This document shows positions 1 through 6,523 of a stretch of 12,722 bases of DNA, one piece after another (the first letter of the stretch is position 1; each line of letters opens with the position of its first letter). Source of the stretch: J061 sp003695725 [NCBI: Candidatus Schekmanbacteria bacterium] (GTDB lineage: Bacteria > Schekmanbacteria > GWA2-38-11). The stretch is taken from assembly GCA_003695725.1 (NCBI GenBank), contig RFHX01000109.1:1-12722 (forward strand), given 5' to 3'. The notes under the pieces are model-generated. The model did no database searches. It was not told the origin of the DNA and saw nothing but the letters and a program-made list of their open reading frames with translations. Made by a program: the position numbers and the translations under genes.

Positions 1-50
1 ATGATATCTTCAAAACTTAAAAATTCTCTTCTTTCATTAGAATTTCCCAT
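1..50 (-). CDS. Possible 5' end of an unidentified gene, cut by the window edge
   Basis: Downstream of the mpl stop codon, the same reading frame stays open to the left edge. An ATG at 50 begins a peptide starting MGNSNERREFLSFEDI, which runs off the window. It would follow mpl by about 33 nt in the same direction, so it could be the next member of the recycling operon. No convincing Shine-Dalgarno sequence precedes the ATG, and 16 codons are too few to identify a family. The mix of charged and hydrophobic residues looks like a normal protein start. It could also be chance, since a 50-nt open frame is not significant by itself. Confidence 0.35.
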   Translation of the reverse strand, partial: MGNSNERREFLSFEDI

Positions 51-83
51 TATGCTATTTGCATTATTGTTTATTTGTGCATA

Positions 84-1502
84 TTAGCTATCATACTGGT
101 ATATTTGAATTATTTTTTTAACTAATTTCTTATGAAAATTACCAAAATCTCCGTTGCTCATACCAACAACGATATCTCCTTCTTTCAAAATTGAAACCAA
201 CTTCATAATTATAGAATCAACATTCTCGATGAAGTATGCTTCCCTGCCTCTGCTTTTTATTCTTTCAATCACTTCTGCAGATGAAAACCTCTCCTTGTCA
301 GGAAGAAGATTTTTATTATACGGTTCAGATAGAATCACAATATCAGCATCATCAAAACTTTCAGAATATTCCTTTTCAAAAATTTTCCTTCTGCTTGAAT
401 TTGAACGCGGTTCAAAAACTGCAATTATCCTTCTTTTTGGAAATCTTGCTCTAAATCCTTCAAGCGTCTTTCTAACAGCTGTAGGATGATGCGCAAAATC
501 ATCATAAATCTCAATATGATTCACACATCCAACAAGCTCCTGCCGCCGTTTTACACCTCTAAATCCCTCAATTTCTTTTGCGCATCTCTCCACATCAAAA
601 CCCATTAGATAGAAAAGAGCAATAACTCCTGTCAAATTGGCATAGTTATGTCTTCCAATCAATCTCGTCTTAAAAGAGAATCTTCCCAAATCTTTGGCTG
701 TTACGAAAACCTCCCCCTTCTCTTCATCTACCTTTTCAATAATCCAGTCGTTTTTATCCAAAAATCCATATCTAATAGTTGGTGTTTTTGCATCCTTTAT
801 CAATTCTCTTACATTTTTGCTGTCACCAAATGCAGAAATTCCTCCTTTTTTCTCATCAACCAAATCAACGAGTTTTGAAAAGTTTCCTAAAATCTGCTCT
901 AAATTCCTATAAATATCGGCATGGTCGAACTCGACATCATTAAGCAGAAGATAATCAGGCATATAATGGAGAAATTTTGGACCCTTATCAAAGTAAGCAC
1001 TATCGTATTCATCGCCTTCAACAACAAAAAAACTGCTTTTGCCCAACTTGTAGTTTTTTCCAAAATCCTTTGGCACTCCACCTATCATAAATCCAATATC
1101 TTCTCCCAACCTGCTAAAAAGATAGGCGATTGCTGAAGAAGTAGTTGTTTTTCCGTGAGTACCTGCTGAAACAACGGATTTTTTCCCTTTTATAAAATAT
1201 TCCCATAATGCTTGTGGAAAGGAAATCTGCTTTATACCTCTTCTTTCTATCTCAACAGCTTCAGGATTATTCTTTGAAACAGCATTGCCTATAACTGCAA
1301 ATTCAATGTTAGAAGGAACATTGTCTGATGAATACCCTATTTTTACAGGCACTGAAAGTTCTCTTAAAAGCTCGCTCGTCGGATAGTAGAGCCCCTTATC
1401 GGAACCCGAAACATCAAAGCCCGATTCCTTCAACATTCCTGCCAAAGCGCTCATACCGGTTCCGCCTATGGCTACGAGATAAACAGACTTTTTTTTGGTC
1501 AA
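84..1502 (-). CDS. mpl: UDP-N-acetylmuramate:L-alanyl-gamma-D-glutamyl-meso-diaminopimelate ligase (Mpl)
   Basis: This cytoplasmic Mur-family ligase joins recycled tripeptide L-Ala-gamma-D-Glu-meso-DAP to UDP-MurNAc using ATP, bypassing MurC, MurD and MurE. The 472 residues show the Mur ligase order: an N-terminal Rossmann-like nucleotide-sugar domain with GGTGM at 13-17, the ATP loop GTHGKTTT at 114-121, GDEYDSAYFD at 163-172, and EFDHADI at 191-197. The C-terminal domain carries YDDFAHHP at 333-340. FEPRSNSSRR at 363-372 and MSNGDFG near 448-454 are Mpl-type rather than MurC-type, which is why I prefer Mpl. The start is TTG, chosen because a GAGGAG ribosome-binding site sits 7 nt upstream and the glycine-rich loop follows directly. 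The gene begins 4 nt after the serine hydrolase, and upstream lies ldcA, whose product makes tripeptide. Close paralogues such as MurC are the only realistic alternative. Confidence 0.92.
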   Translation of the reverse strand: MTKKKSVYLVAIGGTGMSALAGMLKESGFDVSGSDKGLYYPTSELLRELSVPVKIGYSSDNVPSNIEFAVIGNAVSKNNPEAVEIERRGIKQISFPQALWEYFIKGKKSVVSAGTHGKTTTSSAIAYLFSRLGEDIGFMIGGVPKDFGKNYKLGKSSFFVVEGDEYDSAYFDKGPKFLHYMPDYLLLNDVEFDHADIYRNLEQILGNFSKLVDLVDEKKGGISAFGDSKNVRELIKDAKTPTIRYGFLDKNDWIIEKVDEEKGEVFVTAKDLGRFSFKTRLIGRHNYANLTGVIALFYLMGFDVERCAKEIEGFRGVKRRQELVGCVNHIEIYDDFAHHPTAVRKTLEGFRARFPKRRIIAVFEPRSNSSRRKIFEKEYSESFDDADIVILSEPYNKNLLPDKERFSSAEVIERIKSRGREAYFIENVDSIIMKLVSILKEGDIVVGMSNGDFGNFHKKLVKKIIQIYQYDS

Positions 1503-1506
1503 AAAA

Positions 1507-2667
1507 TTACTCCTCTTGCAAAACCTTTTCCCTTCTCAATGGATGCGCTTCTCCAAGAACCTCCATTGCCGCATCATAAAGAAGAGGCCTATCTTTGATA
1601 AAACTTCTATTGCTCCTATCAGGATGGACTCTATTGGAAAGTAGAGCTATTACAACCTCTTTCTTCATATCTATCCACAATGATGTACCTGTATAGCCGG
1701 TATGTCCAATCGAAAGGGGCGAAAAATAATGCCCTGAAGTTGAAAACCCTTCAGAAGGGGTATCCCATCCAAGAGCCCAAGATGAATCTCTTTCTATGAG
1801 CTGTCTTTTTGAAAATTCTTTTATAACTCTTTGTTTTATAAAATCATTTCTTCCATGATAGGAATCAAGAATGGTCATTCCAAAATTAAAGACATCTTCT
1901 GCTGTCGAAAACAGTCCTGCATGTCCTGATATTCCACCCATAGCATATGCATTATCATCATGGACTTCGCCCTTTATTACACCACCGCGCCATTGTGAAT
2001 ACTCTGTGGGGGCAATTCTTTTCAAGCGCTCTTCTGACAATGTGCGACCCTTGTCTTCAAGATTAACAAAAAAAGTATCCTTGAGTCCCAAGGGAATGAA
2101 AATTTCCCTTTCACAAAAACTATCCAAAGCCTCCCCGGTAATCTTTTCAATAATTTCGCCAAGGGCTATAAATCCGATATCGCTGTATTTCGTAACAGGA
2201 TTTTCACGCTTTTCAATCTCTTCATTGTTAACCAGTGAATAAACCATCTTTTTTGCATTACTTTTACACATAAGTTGACTTCCTTCTTCCTCATCCTTTC
2301 GTCTTATTTCCTCAAAATATGGATACCAATCAGACAAGCCCGAAGTATGAGTAAGAAGATGTTTTATTGTAATTTTATCTTTACCATTGGAAGCAAATTC
2401 ATCGATAAACTCTGAAACCTTCATCTCGATATTTATCAATCCTCTTTGCACCAAAAGCATAATTGCAGTTGTAGTTGCCATCACCTTTGTAACCGAGGCA
2501 ATATCATAAATCGTATCTACATCGTTTCCAATCTCATACGGCACTAACTGTTTTTTCCCAAATGCCTCAATAAATTTTGCTCCCCCCTTTTTTCCCGCAG
2601 CAATTACGAAACCGGGGGTAGATTTTTTTCTTAATACTTCTTGCGCTGTTTCTCTGAATTTTTCCAT
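1507..2667 (-). CDS. Serine hydrolase of the beta-lactamase / penicillin-binding-protein-like family, probably cytoplasmic
   Basis: This is a class C beta-lactamase-fold serine hydrolase of 386 residues. The nucleophile motif SxxK is SVTK at 58-61, the second motif is YSD at 161-163, and the third-strand motif is HTG at 322-324 within GHTGYTGTS. A block GEVHDDNAYAMGG (233-245) followed by SGHAGLFSTAEDV (247-259) is typical of members linked to NagZ-type cell-wall recycling enzymes. No signal peptide or membrane segment is visible at the N terminus, so the protein should be cytosolic. The ATG has GAGG 5 nt upstream and lies 1 nt after the ldcA stop codon. Its neighbours are ldcA and mpl, so a muropeptide substrate (amidase, DD-peptidase or esterase activity) is a reasonable inference. 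The related B. subtilis AmiE is reported as a muramyl amidase. The exact reaction cannot be read from sequence. Confidence 0.85.
   Translation of the reverse strand: MEKFRETAQEVLRKKSTPGFVIAAGKKGGAKFIEAFGKKQLVPYEIGNDVDTIYDIASVTKVMATTTAIMLLVQRGLINIEMKVSEFIDEFASNGKDKITIKHLLTHTSGLSDWYPYFEEIRRKDEEEGSQLMCKSNAKKMVYSLVNNEEIEKRENPVTKYSDIGFIALGEIIEKITGEALDSFCEREIFIPLGLKDTFFVNLEDKGRTLSEERLKRIAPTEYSQWRGGVIKGEVHDDNAYAMGGISGHAGLFSTAEDVFNFGMTILDSYHGRNDFIKQRVIKEFSKRQLIERDSSWALGWDTPSEGFSTSGHYFSPLSIGHTGYTGTSLWIDMKKEVVIALLSNRVHPDRSNRSFIKDRPLLYDAAMEVLGEAHPLRREKVLQEE
1510..1515 (-). promoter_or_regulatory. Shine-Dalgarno site for mpl, embedded in the upstream coding end
   Basis: On the minus strand the sequence GAGGAG lies 7 nt before the TTG at 1502. 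The same six bases are the last two codons (Glu-Glu) of the upstream serine hydrolase. The site supports TTG at 1502 as the mpl start and suggests translational coupling between the two genes. Confidence 0.6.
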
Positions 2668-2668
2668 A

Positions 2669-3601
2669 TCAACCTCTTTTACATATTGAATTCCCTTTGA
2701 TTTTCACATACTCACTATCACTGTCTATTTCAACAATACCTCCAACAGGCAGTGTTATCGAACCGTATCCATGTCCGACTGGAAATGAAAAAAGGACAGG
2801 ATAGTTGTATTTTTTCGTTATTTCTTCAATCACTTCACAAATTATTGAATTCCATTTTTCATTTTTTCTTCCCCTCATATCTGTTAAATGTCCAATTATG
2901 AGTCCTTTTATTCGTGAAAGTTTTCCAACTTCATCCAACTGCCACAGCATACGCTCAATCCTGTATGGCGCTTCACCAACATCTTCAAGAAACAAAATCT
3001 TTCCTTCTGTTTCAATCTCCCACTTAGTGCCAATGGCAGAATTGATGACAGAAAGACATCCTCCTGTAAGGCGTCCTGTGGTCTTCCCGCTTCTTAGAAA
3101 CTTTATCCCCTCCTTTTTTCCTACTAAAATATCATTTCCATTATTCATCATTTCAAAGAAAAAACTGAATTCCTCATTATAATCCTTAACCACCATATTG
3201 CCTCCGGGCATAGGCCCATAAAAGTTGACCATTCCGCATCGCTGCTCAAAAGCTGTATTAAGCAAAGTAACATCACTTGAACCGCAGAAGACTTTTACAT
3301 TTTTGCCAATCATTTCAAAATCAAGATGCGGCAGCACTTGGCAGGCGCCAAAGCCACCCCTTACAGCTATTACACCCTTGACCTCCTTATCCTTAAAGGC
3401 ATTGTTTATAATCTCTGCTCTTGTTTCCCCATCTCCTGCCAAATATCGCTTCTTGTCGAATATTCTTCTATCATAACAAACCCTGAAGCCATATTTCTCT
3501 ATTAGCTCTTTTCCTCTCTGAAAACGGCTTTCTGTAAAGCTACCCGAAGGGGCAACAAGACTTATCAAGTCTCCCTTCTTCAAAGATGCCGGTTTCTTCA
3601 T
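2669..3601 (-). CDS. ldcA: Muramoyltetrapeptide (LD-) carboxypeptidase, peptidase family S66
   Basis: LdcA removes the terminal D-Ala from recycled murein tetrapeptide in the cytoplasm, giving the tripeptide that Mpl uses. The 310 residues match the S66 family in length and layout: LISLVAPSG at 12-20, RGGFGA at 81-86, and the nucleophile elbow GSSD at 107-110 with Ser109 as the likely catalytic serine. FLEDVGE at 204-210 supplies Glu206, and FPVGHG at 273-278 supplies His277. This completes the Ser-Glu-His triad. No signal peptide is present, which fits a recycling enzyme. It is the first gene of a tight operon with the serine hydrolase and mpl. The ribosome-binding site before its ATG is weak. 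The self-immunity protein MccF belongs to the same family, but the mpl context favours LdcA. Confidence 0.9.
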   Translation of the reverse strand: MKKPASLKKGDLISLVAPSGSFTESRFQRGKELIEKYGFRVCYDRRIFDKKRYLAGDGETRAEIINNAFKDKEVKGVIAVRGGFGACQVLPHLDFEMIGKNVKVFCGSSDVTLLNTAFEQRCGMVNFYGPMPGGNMVVKDYNEEFSFFFEMMNNGNDILVGKKEGIKFLRSGKTTGRLTGGCLSVINSAIGTKWEIETEGKILFLEDVGEAPYRIERMLWQLDEVGKLSRIKGLIIGHLTDMRGRKNEKWNSIICEVIEEITKKYNYPVLFSFPVGHGYGSITLPVGGIVEIDSDSEYVKIKGNSICKRG

Positions 3602-3751
3602 ACTTTTCAGCTCACTTTAGAGAAAAAGCCTTCGACAGTGAAATACTGGATTTACACTTTTGAATTTAACTAAATCAAATAGATGACAAACAAGCGATTT
3701 CAAATTAAAATTTATATCCAAGGTAATTTGTGAAATATAACATACATCAAC

Positions 3752-3760
3752 ATTATAACA
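3752..3760 (-). promoter_or_regulatory. Possible extended -10 promoter for the ldcA operon
   Basis: On the minus strand the sequence reads TGTTATAAT, a consensus -10 hexamer with the TGn extension. It lies about 150 nt upstream of the ldcA start, in the divergent spacer next to recX. No good -35 hexamer is visible at the right distance, although extended -10 promoters can do without one. The spacer is AT-rich, so chance matches are easy to find. Confidence 0.35.
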
Positions 3761-3774
3761 AAGTCTATTAGGTG

Positions 3775-4257
3775 ATGAAGAAAAAAAAAGAAACTTCCTA
3801 TGATGAAAAAAAAATTTTTGATTACGCCTGCTGGTATTTGACAAGGTATCCCTCATCGAAAGAAAGATTGAAGGAAAAATTAAATGAAAAAACCTCTGAT
3901 TCAGCTCTGATTGAAAAAGTTTTAATGAAGCTTGAATCCTTTGGATATTTGGATGATAGGGAAATTGCAGAGTCTGTTGTGCGAAATTTTTCCCGACGCG
4001 GGTATGGTAAGAAAAGGATCATTCTCAAACTTTATGAGAAAAAAATCAGAGACGAAGAGTTGATAAATGAAATATTCAAAGAATACGATAATCAAAACAT
4101 AGAAGACGAAATTTTACGAAAAGTTGTAAATAAAAATAAAGAAAAATATGATCTGTCATCATCTACGGGCAGAAAAAAATTCATTGATTTTCTACTTCGC
4201 AGAGGATTCCCAAATGAAAAAATCTACAATGAATTTCGAAGACAGGGCATAATTTGA
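3775..4257 (+). CDS. recX: Regulatory protein RecX
   Basis: RecX binds RecA filaments and limits their growth and activity. The 160-residue product is small, highly charged and all-helical. It contains the RecX tandem three-helix pattern: YACWYLTRYPSSKERLKEKL near 16-35, VLMKLESFGYLDDREIAESV near 48-67, then RRGYGKKRIILKLYEKKI, and a C-terminal unit ending FIDFLLRRGFPNEKIYNEFR. I chose the ATG at 3775. A GTG at 3772 would add one residue, and AGGTG lies too close to the ATG to be an ideal ribosome-binding site. Two runs of nine adenines fall in the first 14 codons (3781-3789 and 3806-3814). recA is not in the window. The next gene starts 1 nt after the stop, so the two are probably co-transcribed. 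Confidence 0.87.
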   Translation: MKKKKETSYDEKKIFDYACWYLTRYPSSKERLKEKLNEKTSDSALIEKVLMKLESFGYLDDREIAESVVRNFSRRGYGKKRIILKLYEKKIRDEELINEIFKEYDNQNIEDEILRKVVNKNKEKYDLSSSTGRKKFIDFLLRRGFPNEKIYNEFRRQGII

Positions 4258-4258
4258 A

Positions 4259-5032
4259 ATGAACCGGTCAGAAAATCTATACAACGAAATTATTCACAAT
4301 AAGATATTAGAACATATACCCAAAATCTTCGACGCAAAACGCATAGAAACAATCCAAAAAAGAGGCAAAATCATTGAAGAAGAAGCAATGGAAATCGCAT
4401 CTATGCGTGAGGCGCCATCTGAATTGCTTGGGCTCATTGCAAAACTTACGGAATTCAAAAATCTTCGCTCAATAAGGCAAACCCTCTTTTTCAACCCAAA
4501 GACTCCCATTGCTGTTTCCAAAAGTCTTATAGGTTATCTCGACAAACGGGAATTGATAAAAGTCCTCAATCTTCCCACAGTACCTTATTCATTGAAAAAC
4601 ATTGTCCTTGAATATCTCAAGAACAAACTTCCTGAAATTCCATTGGGCGAAAAGATTTCACTTGCCAGAAAAGCACCAAGAAAACTTCTTCTCTTAATCA
4701 TATACGACGATAATGAAATGGTGTTTGAAGCCGCTCTGTGGAATCCTAAATTAACCGAGATGGACCTTCTCGTGCTTCTTCAGAAAAAAACGGAACATCC
4801 TTCACTTACATCACTTATAGCTGGACATCCGAAATGGAAGAATCGTTACCGCATAAAAACTGCCCTTGTGCGAAACCCATCAACACCATTTTCAATATCA
4901 GAAGAAATTATTCCTCAATTGATGCTACAGGATCTAAGAATCTTGAAAAGCGCTCCTGGTCTCGATGAAAGGACCTACAAAGCAATCAGAAACGCTATCC
5001 TTGTGAAAATAAAGTCAGCAAGGAAAAGATAA
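4259..5032 (+). CDS. HEAT-like alpha-helical repeat protein of unknown function
   Basis: I do not recognise a characterised family. The 257 residues are predominantly helical and carry an internal duplication. Residues 75-120 (FFNPKTPIAVSKSLIGYL...ELIKVLNLPTVP) resemble residues 202-248 (LVRNPSTPFSISEEIIPQL...DLRILKSAPGL). Between them lies a shorter related unit, ALWNPKLTEMDLLVLLQ at 159-175. The shared core is an aliphatic pair, x-NP-x-TP, two helices, then a Leu-rich turn. LARKAPRKLL at 135-144 is another short unit. This pattern resembles HEAT/Armadillo-type scaffolds that bind proteins or nucleic acids. Conserved hypothetical proteins of this general look occur in several diderm phyla, from memory. 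No signal peptide or membrane segment is seen, and the C terminus is basic. It follows recX by 1 nt. Confidence 0.8.
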   Translation: MNRSENLYNEIIHNKILEHIPKIFDAKRIETIQKRGKIIEEEAMEIASMREAPSELLGLIAKLTEFKNLRSIRQTLFFNPKTPIAVSKSLIGYLDKRELIKVLNLPTVPYSLKNIVLEYLKNKLPEIPLGEKISLARKAPRKLLLLIIYDDNEMVFEAALWNPKLTEMDLLVLLQKKTEHPSLTSLIAGHPKWKNRYRIKTALVRNPSTPFSISEEIIPQLMLQDLRILKSAPGLDERTYKAIRNAILVKIKSARKR

Positions 5033-5187
5033 AAGCTTCTTATTCAGTCCATCAACAGCACGAAAGCCAACCAATAATTGAAGACGATAAAAATCCTCCC
5101 GTAGTTATTCTACTTGCTTACCTCACTGAAATATTCCTTAAAATCTAACATCTATCATCAGTAATAGACATATGTAAAAAAATAAAT

Positions 5188-5216
5188 TTGGATAAGATTG
5201 GAAAAGGGGCTATAAT
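5188..5216 (+). promoter_or_regulatory. Sigma70-type promoter for proC
   Basis: A perfect TATAAT (5211-5216) lies 17 nt downstream of TTGGAT (5188-5193). The first three bases of the -35 match consensus and the spacing is optimal. Transcription would start near 5223, giving a leader of about 65 nt before the proC ATG. The rest of the 256-nt spacer after the HEAT-like gene shows no terminator hairpin, RNA motif or reading frame that I can support. Confidence 0.55.
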
Positions 5217-5288
5217 GAGAAATCATTTGAAAAATTAATTTTAAAAAATCGACTTCCATCAAGAAAATATCCATAACAGTAATCTGAT

Positions 5289-6110
5289 ATGAAAAAAAGG
5301 ATCAAAGAAAAAATCGCTTTCATAGGCGCCGGGAATATGGCGGAAGCAATTTTGGCAGGTCTTTTAAAGAGCAAGACTGCAACCCCTTCCAACATCATTC
5401 TAAGTGATCCTTCAGAAAAGCGTCTTCTTCACTTGAAGAAAAATTACAAAGCAAAGACGACAAAATCAAATATTGAAGCAGTAAACTCGGCAACTATAAT
5501 ACTGCTTGCAGTAAAACCGCAGGTGATGCCCGATGTCCTTGAAGAGATCAAGGGTTCAATAACATCTGGACACCTTGTCATATCCATAGCGGCAGGCATA
5601 AAAATTTCCTTTATCAAGAGTTTTTTAGGAAAAAATTCAAAAGTGATACGGGTGATGCCCAATACTCCTGCCTTGGTTGGTATGGGAATTTCAGCCATAG
5701 CGTCAGATAAAAGGGTATTGTCATCAGACCTATCAAAAGCCCAAATAATTTTAAATGCAGTTGGCAAAACAGTCTTGTTGGATGAACGTTATCTCGATGC
5801 TGTAACAGGACTTTCAGGAAGCGGTCCTGCCTATTTCTTCCTCATCATTGAGGCACTTATCGAAGCAGGCGTTGCCGCAGGGCTTTCAAGGGCTGTATCG
5901 AAAGAGCTCGTTATTGAAACAGCCAAGGGGGCAGTATGTTTATTGCAGGAAACAGGCAAGCCGCCTGCTGAATTGCGAGAGATGGTAACTTCTCCCGGCG
6001 GTACAACCGTTGCCGGGCTAAAAGTATTAGAAGAAGGAGCGCTTCGTTCAACTATCATCAAGGCCGTTGAAGCTGCAACTGCGCGCTCAAAGGAGCTGTC
6101 AGGAAAATAA
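5289..6110 (+). CDS. proC: Pyrroline-5-carboxylate reductase
   Basis: ProC reduces 1-pyrroline-5-carboxylate to L-proline with NAD(P)H, the last step of proline synthesis, in the cytoplasm. The 273 residues are full length for the family. The Rossmann dinucleotide loop FIGAGNMAEA is at 11-20, LLAVKPQ at 72-78, and VMPNTPALVG at 122-131. The substrate-binding and dimerisation domain has LSGSGPAYF at 175-183 and the P5CR signature beginning SPGGTTVAGL at 235-244. The ATG lies 7 codons before the first beta strand. No clear Shine-Dalgarno sequence precedes it, and no better in-frame start is seen. A promoter lies about 65 nt upstream of the start. The stop codon is only 3 bp from the 3' end of the convergent SRP RNA gene. 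No other proline gene is nearby. Confidence 0.95.
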   Translation: MKKRIKEKIAFIGAGNMAEAILAGLLKSKTATPSNIILSDPSEKRLLHLKKNYKAKTTKSNIEAVNSATIILLAVKPQVMPDVLEEIKGSITSGHLVISIAAGIKISFIKSFLGKNSKVIRVMPNTPALVGMGISAIASDKRVLSSDLSKAQIILNAVGKTVLLDERYLDAVTGLSGSGPAYFFLIIEALIEAGVAAGLSRAVSKELVIETAKGAVCLLQETGKPPAELREMVTSPGGTTVAGLKVLEEGALRSTIIKAVEAATARSKELSGK

Positions 6111-6122
6111 AAACGGCCATGC
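6104..6122 (-). terminator. Terminator of the SRP RNA transcript, overlapping the proC 3' end
   Basis: On the minus strand the SRP RNA closing-helix strand GCATGGCCG (6122-6114) is followed directly by TTTTTATTTT (6113-6104). The stem partner is the far 5' end of the SRP RNA rather than a local hairpin. The U-tract lies over the stop codon and last codons of proC on the other strand. I see no comparable terminator for proC itself before it runs antisense into the SRP gene. Confidence 0.5.
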
Positions 6123-6387
6123 ACCCATCATCGATAAAACCGAACAAGCGCTATTATTTATGCGAGAGCTCAAATCAGGCACCCTTGTAACACATAGAAG
6201 ACACTGATTATGGCTGCTACGTTCCCGTCCTGACCAGGTTCTCAGGCTTCTATTGTACAAGACCCGATTCTCAACGCTCCGCATAAATATGCTGACCTCA
6301 CCCGATTTTACCTCCGATGGGAATTCGACCCCGCTATAGCGAATTGCGGGCTACAGGGTATCGCTAACTCCCCGTCTAGCATGGCCG
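6114..6387 (-). ncRNA. ffs: Signal recognition particle RNA, long bacterial type with Alu domain
   Basis: This RNA scaffolds the SRP with Ffh for co-translational targeting to the membrane. The domain IV core at 6237-6212 on the minus strand contains GGTCAGG, a GGAA tetraloop and AGCAGCC. The loop-closing pairs A-U, C-G and G-C replace those of E. coli by compensatory change, which is strong evidence of a functional hairpin. The 5' part matches the Alu-domain pattern of B. subtilis scRNA: a GCTAG run, GGGGAGTTAGCGATACCC, the TGTAGCCCGCAATTCGCTAT loop region, then CGAATTCCC. The nine bases CGGCCATGC at the 5' end pair perfectly with GCATGGCCG at the 3' end, fixing the ends to within a few bases. 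The length of 274 nt is close to the roughly 270 nt of Bacillus. It lies 17 nt after tRNA-Ser(GGA), probably in one transcript. Confidence 0.93.
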
Positions 6388-6404
6388 TAATTCTAAACCA
6401 ACAA

Positions 6405-6494
6405 CGGAGAGGGAGGGATTCGAACCCTCGGTCCCTGTCACCAGGGACACACGATTTCCAGTCGTGCTCCTTAAACCAGCTCGGGCACCTCTCC
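6405..6494 (-). tRNA. tRNA-Ser (anticodon GGA)
   Basis: The minus strand folds into a complete type II tRNA of 90 nt. The acceptor stem GGAGAGG pairs with CCTCTCC, with G as discriminator. The anticodon stem is CACGA/TCGTG around loop CTGGAAA, giving anticodon GGA for codons UCC and UCU. The long variable arm typical of serine tRNAs is a perfect 7-bp stem GTCCCTG/CAGGGAC with a GTGA loop. The T arm contains GGTTCGAATCC. The 3' CCA is not encoded, so a CCA-adding enzyme must supply it. It lies 29 nt after tRNA-Ser(CGA). Confidence 0.96.
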
Positions 6495-6523
6495 AAAAAT
6501 TTTTTCTTATAAATTCCAATTAG

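Noticed and set aside
84-1502. Annotation as MurC
   Set aside because: The FEPRSNSSRR and MSNGDFG motifs and the GDEYDSAYFD block match Mpl, and the operon context is recycling.
3728-3759. Plus-strand recX promoter from TTGTGA to TATAAC
   Set aside because: The spacer is 20 nt, too long for a normal sigma70 promoter, and the region is AT-rich.
5033-5288. Possible small RNA, riboswitch or terminator between the HEAT-like gene and proC
   Set aside because: No stable hairpin with a U-tract and no conserved riboswitch core was found. Only the promoter at 5188-5216 stands out.
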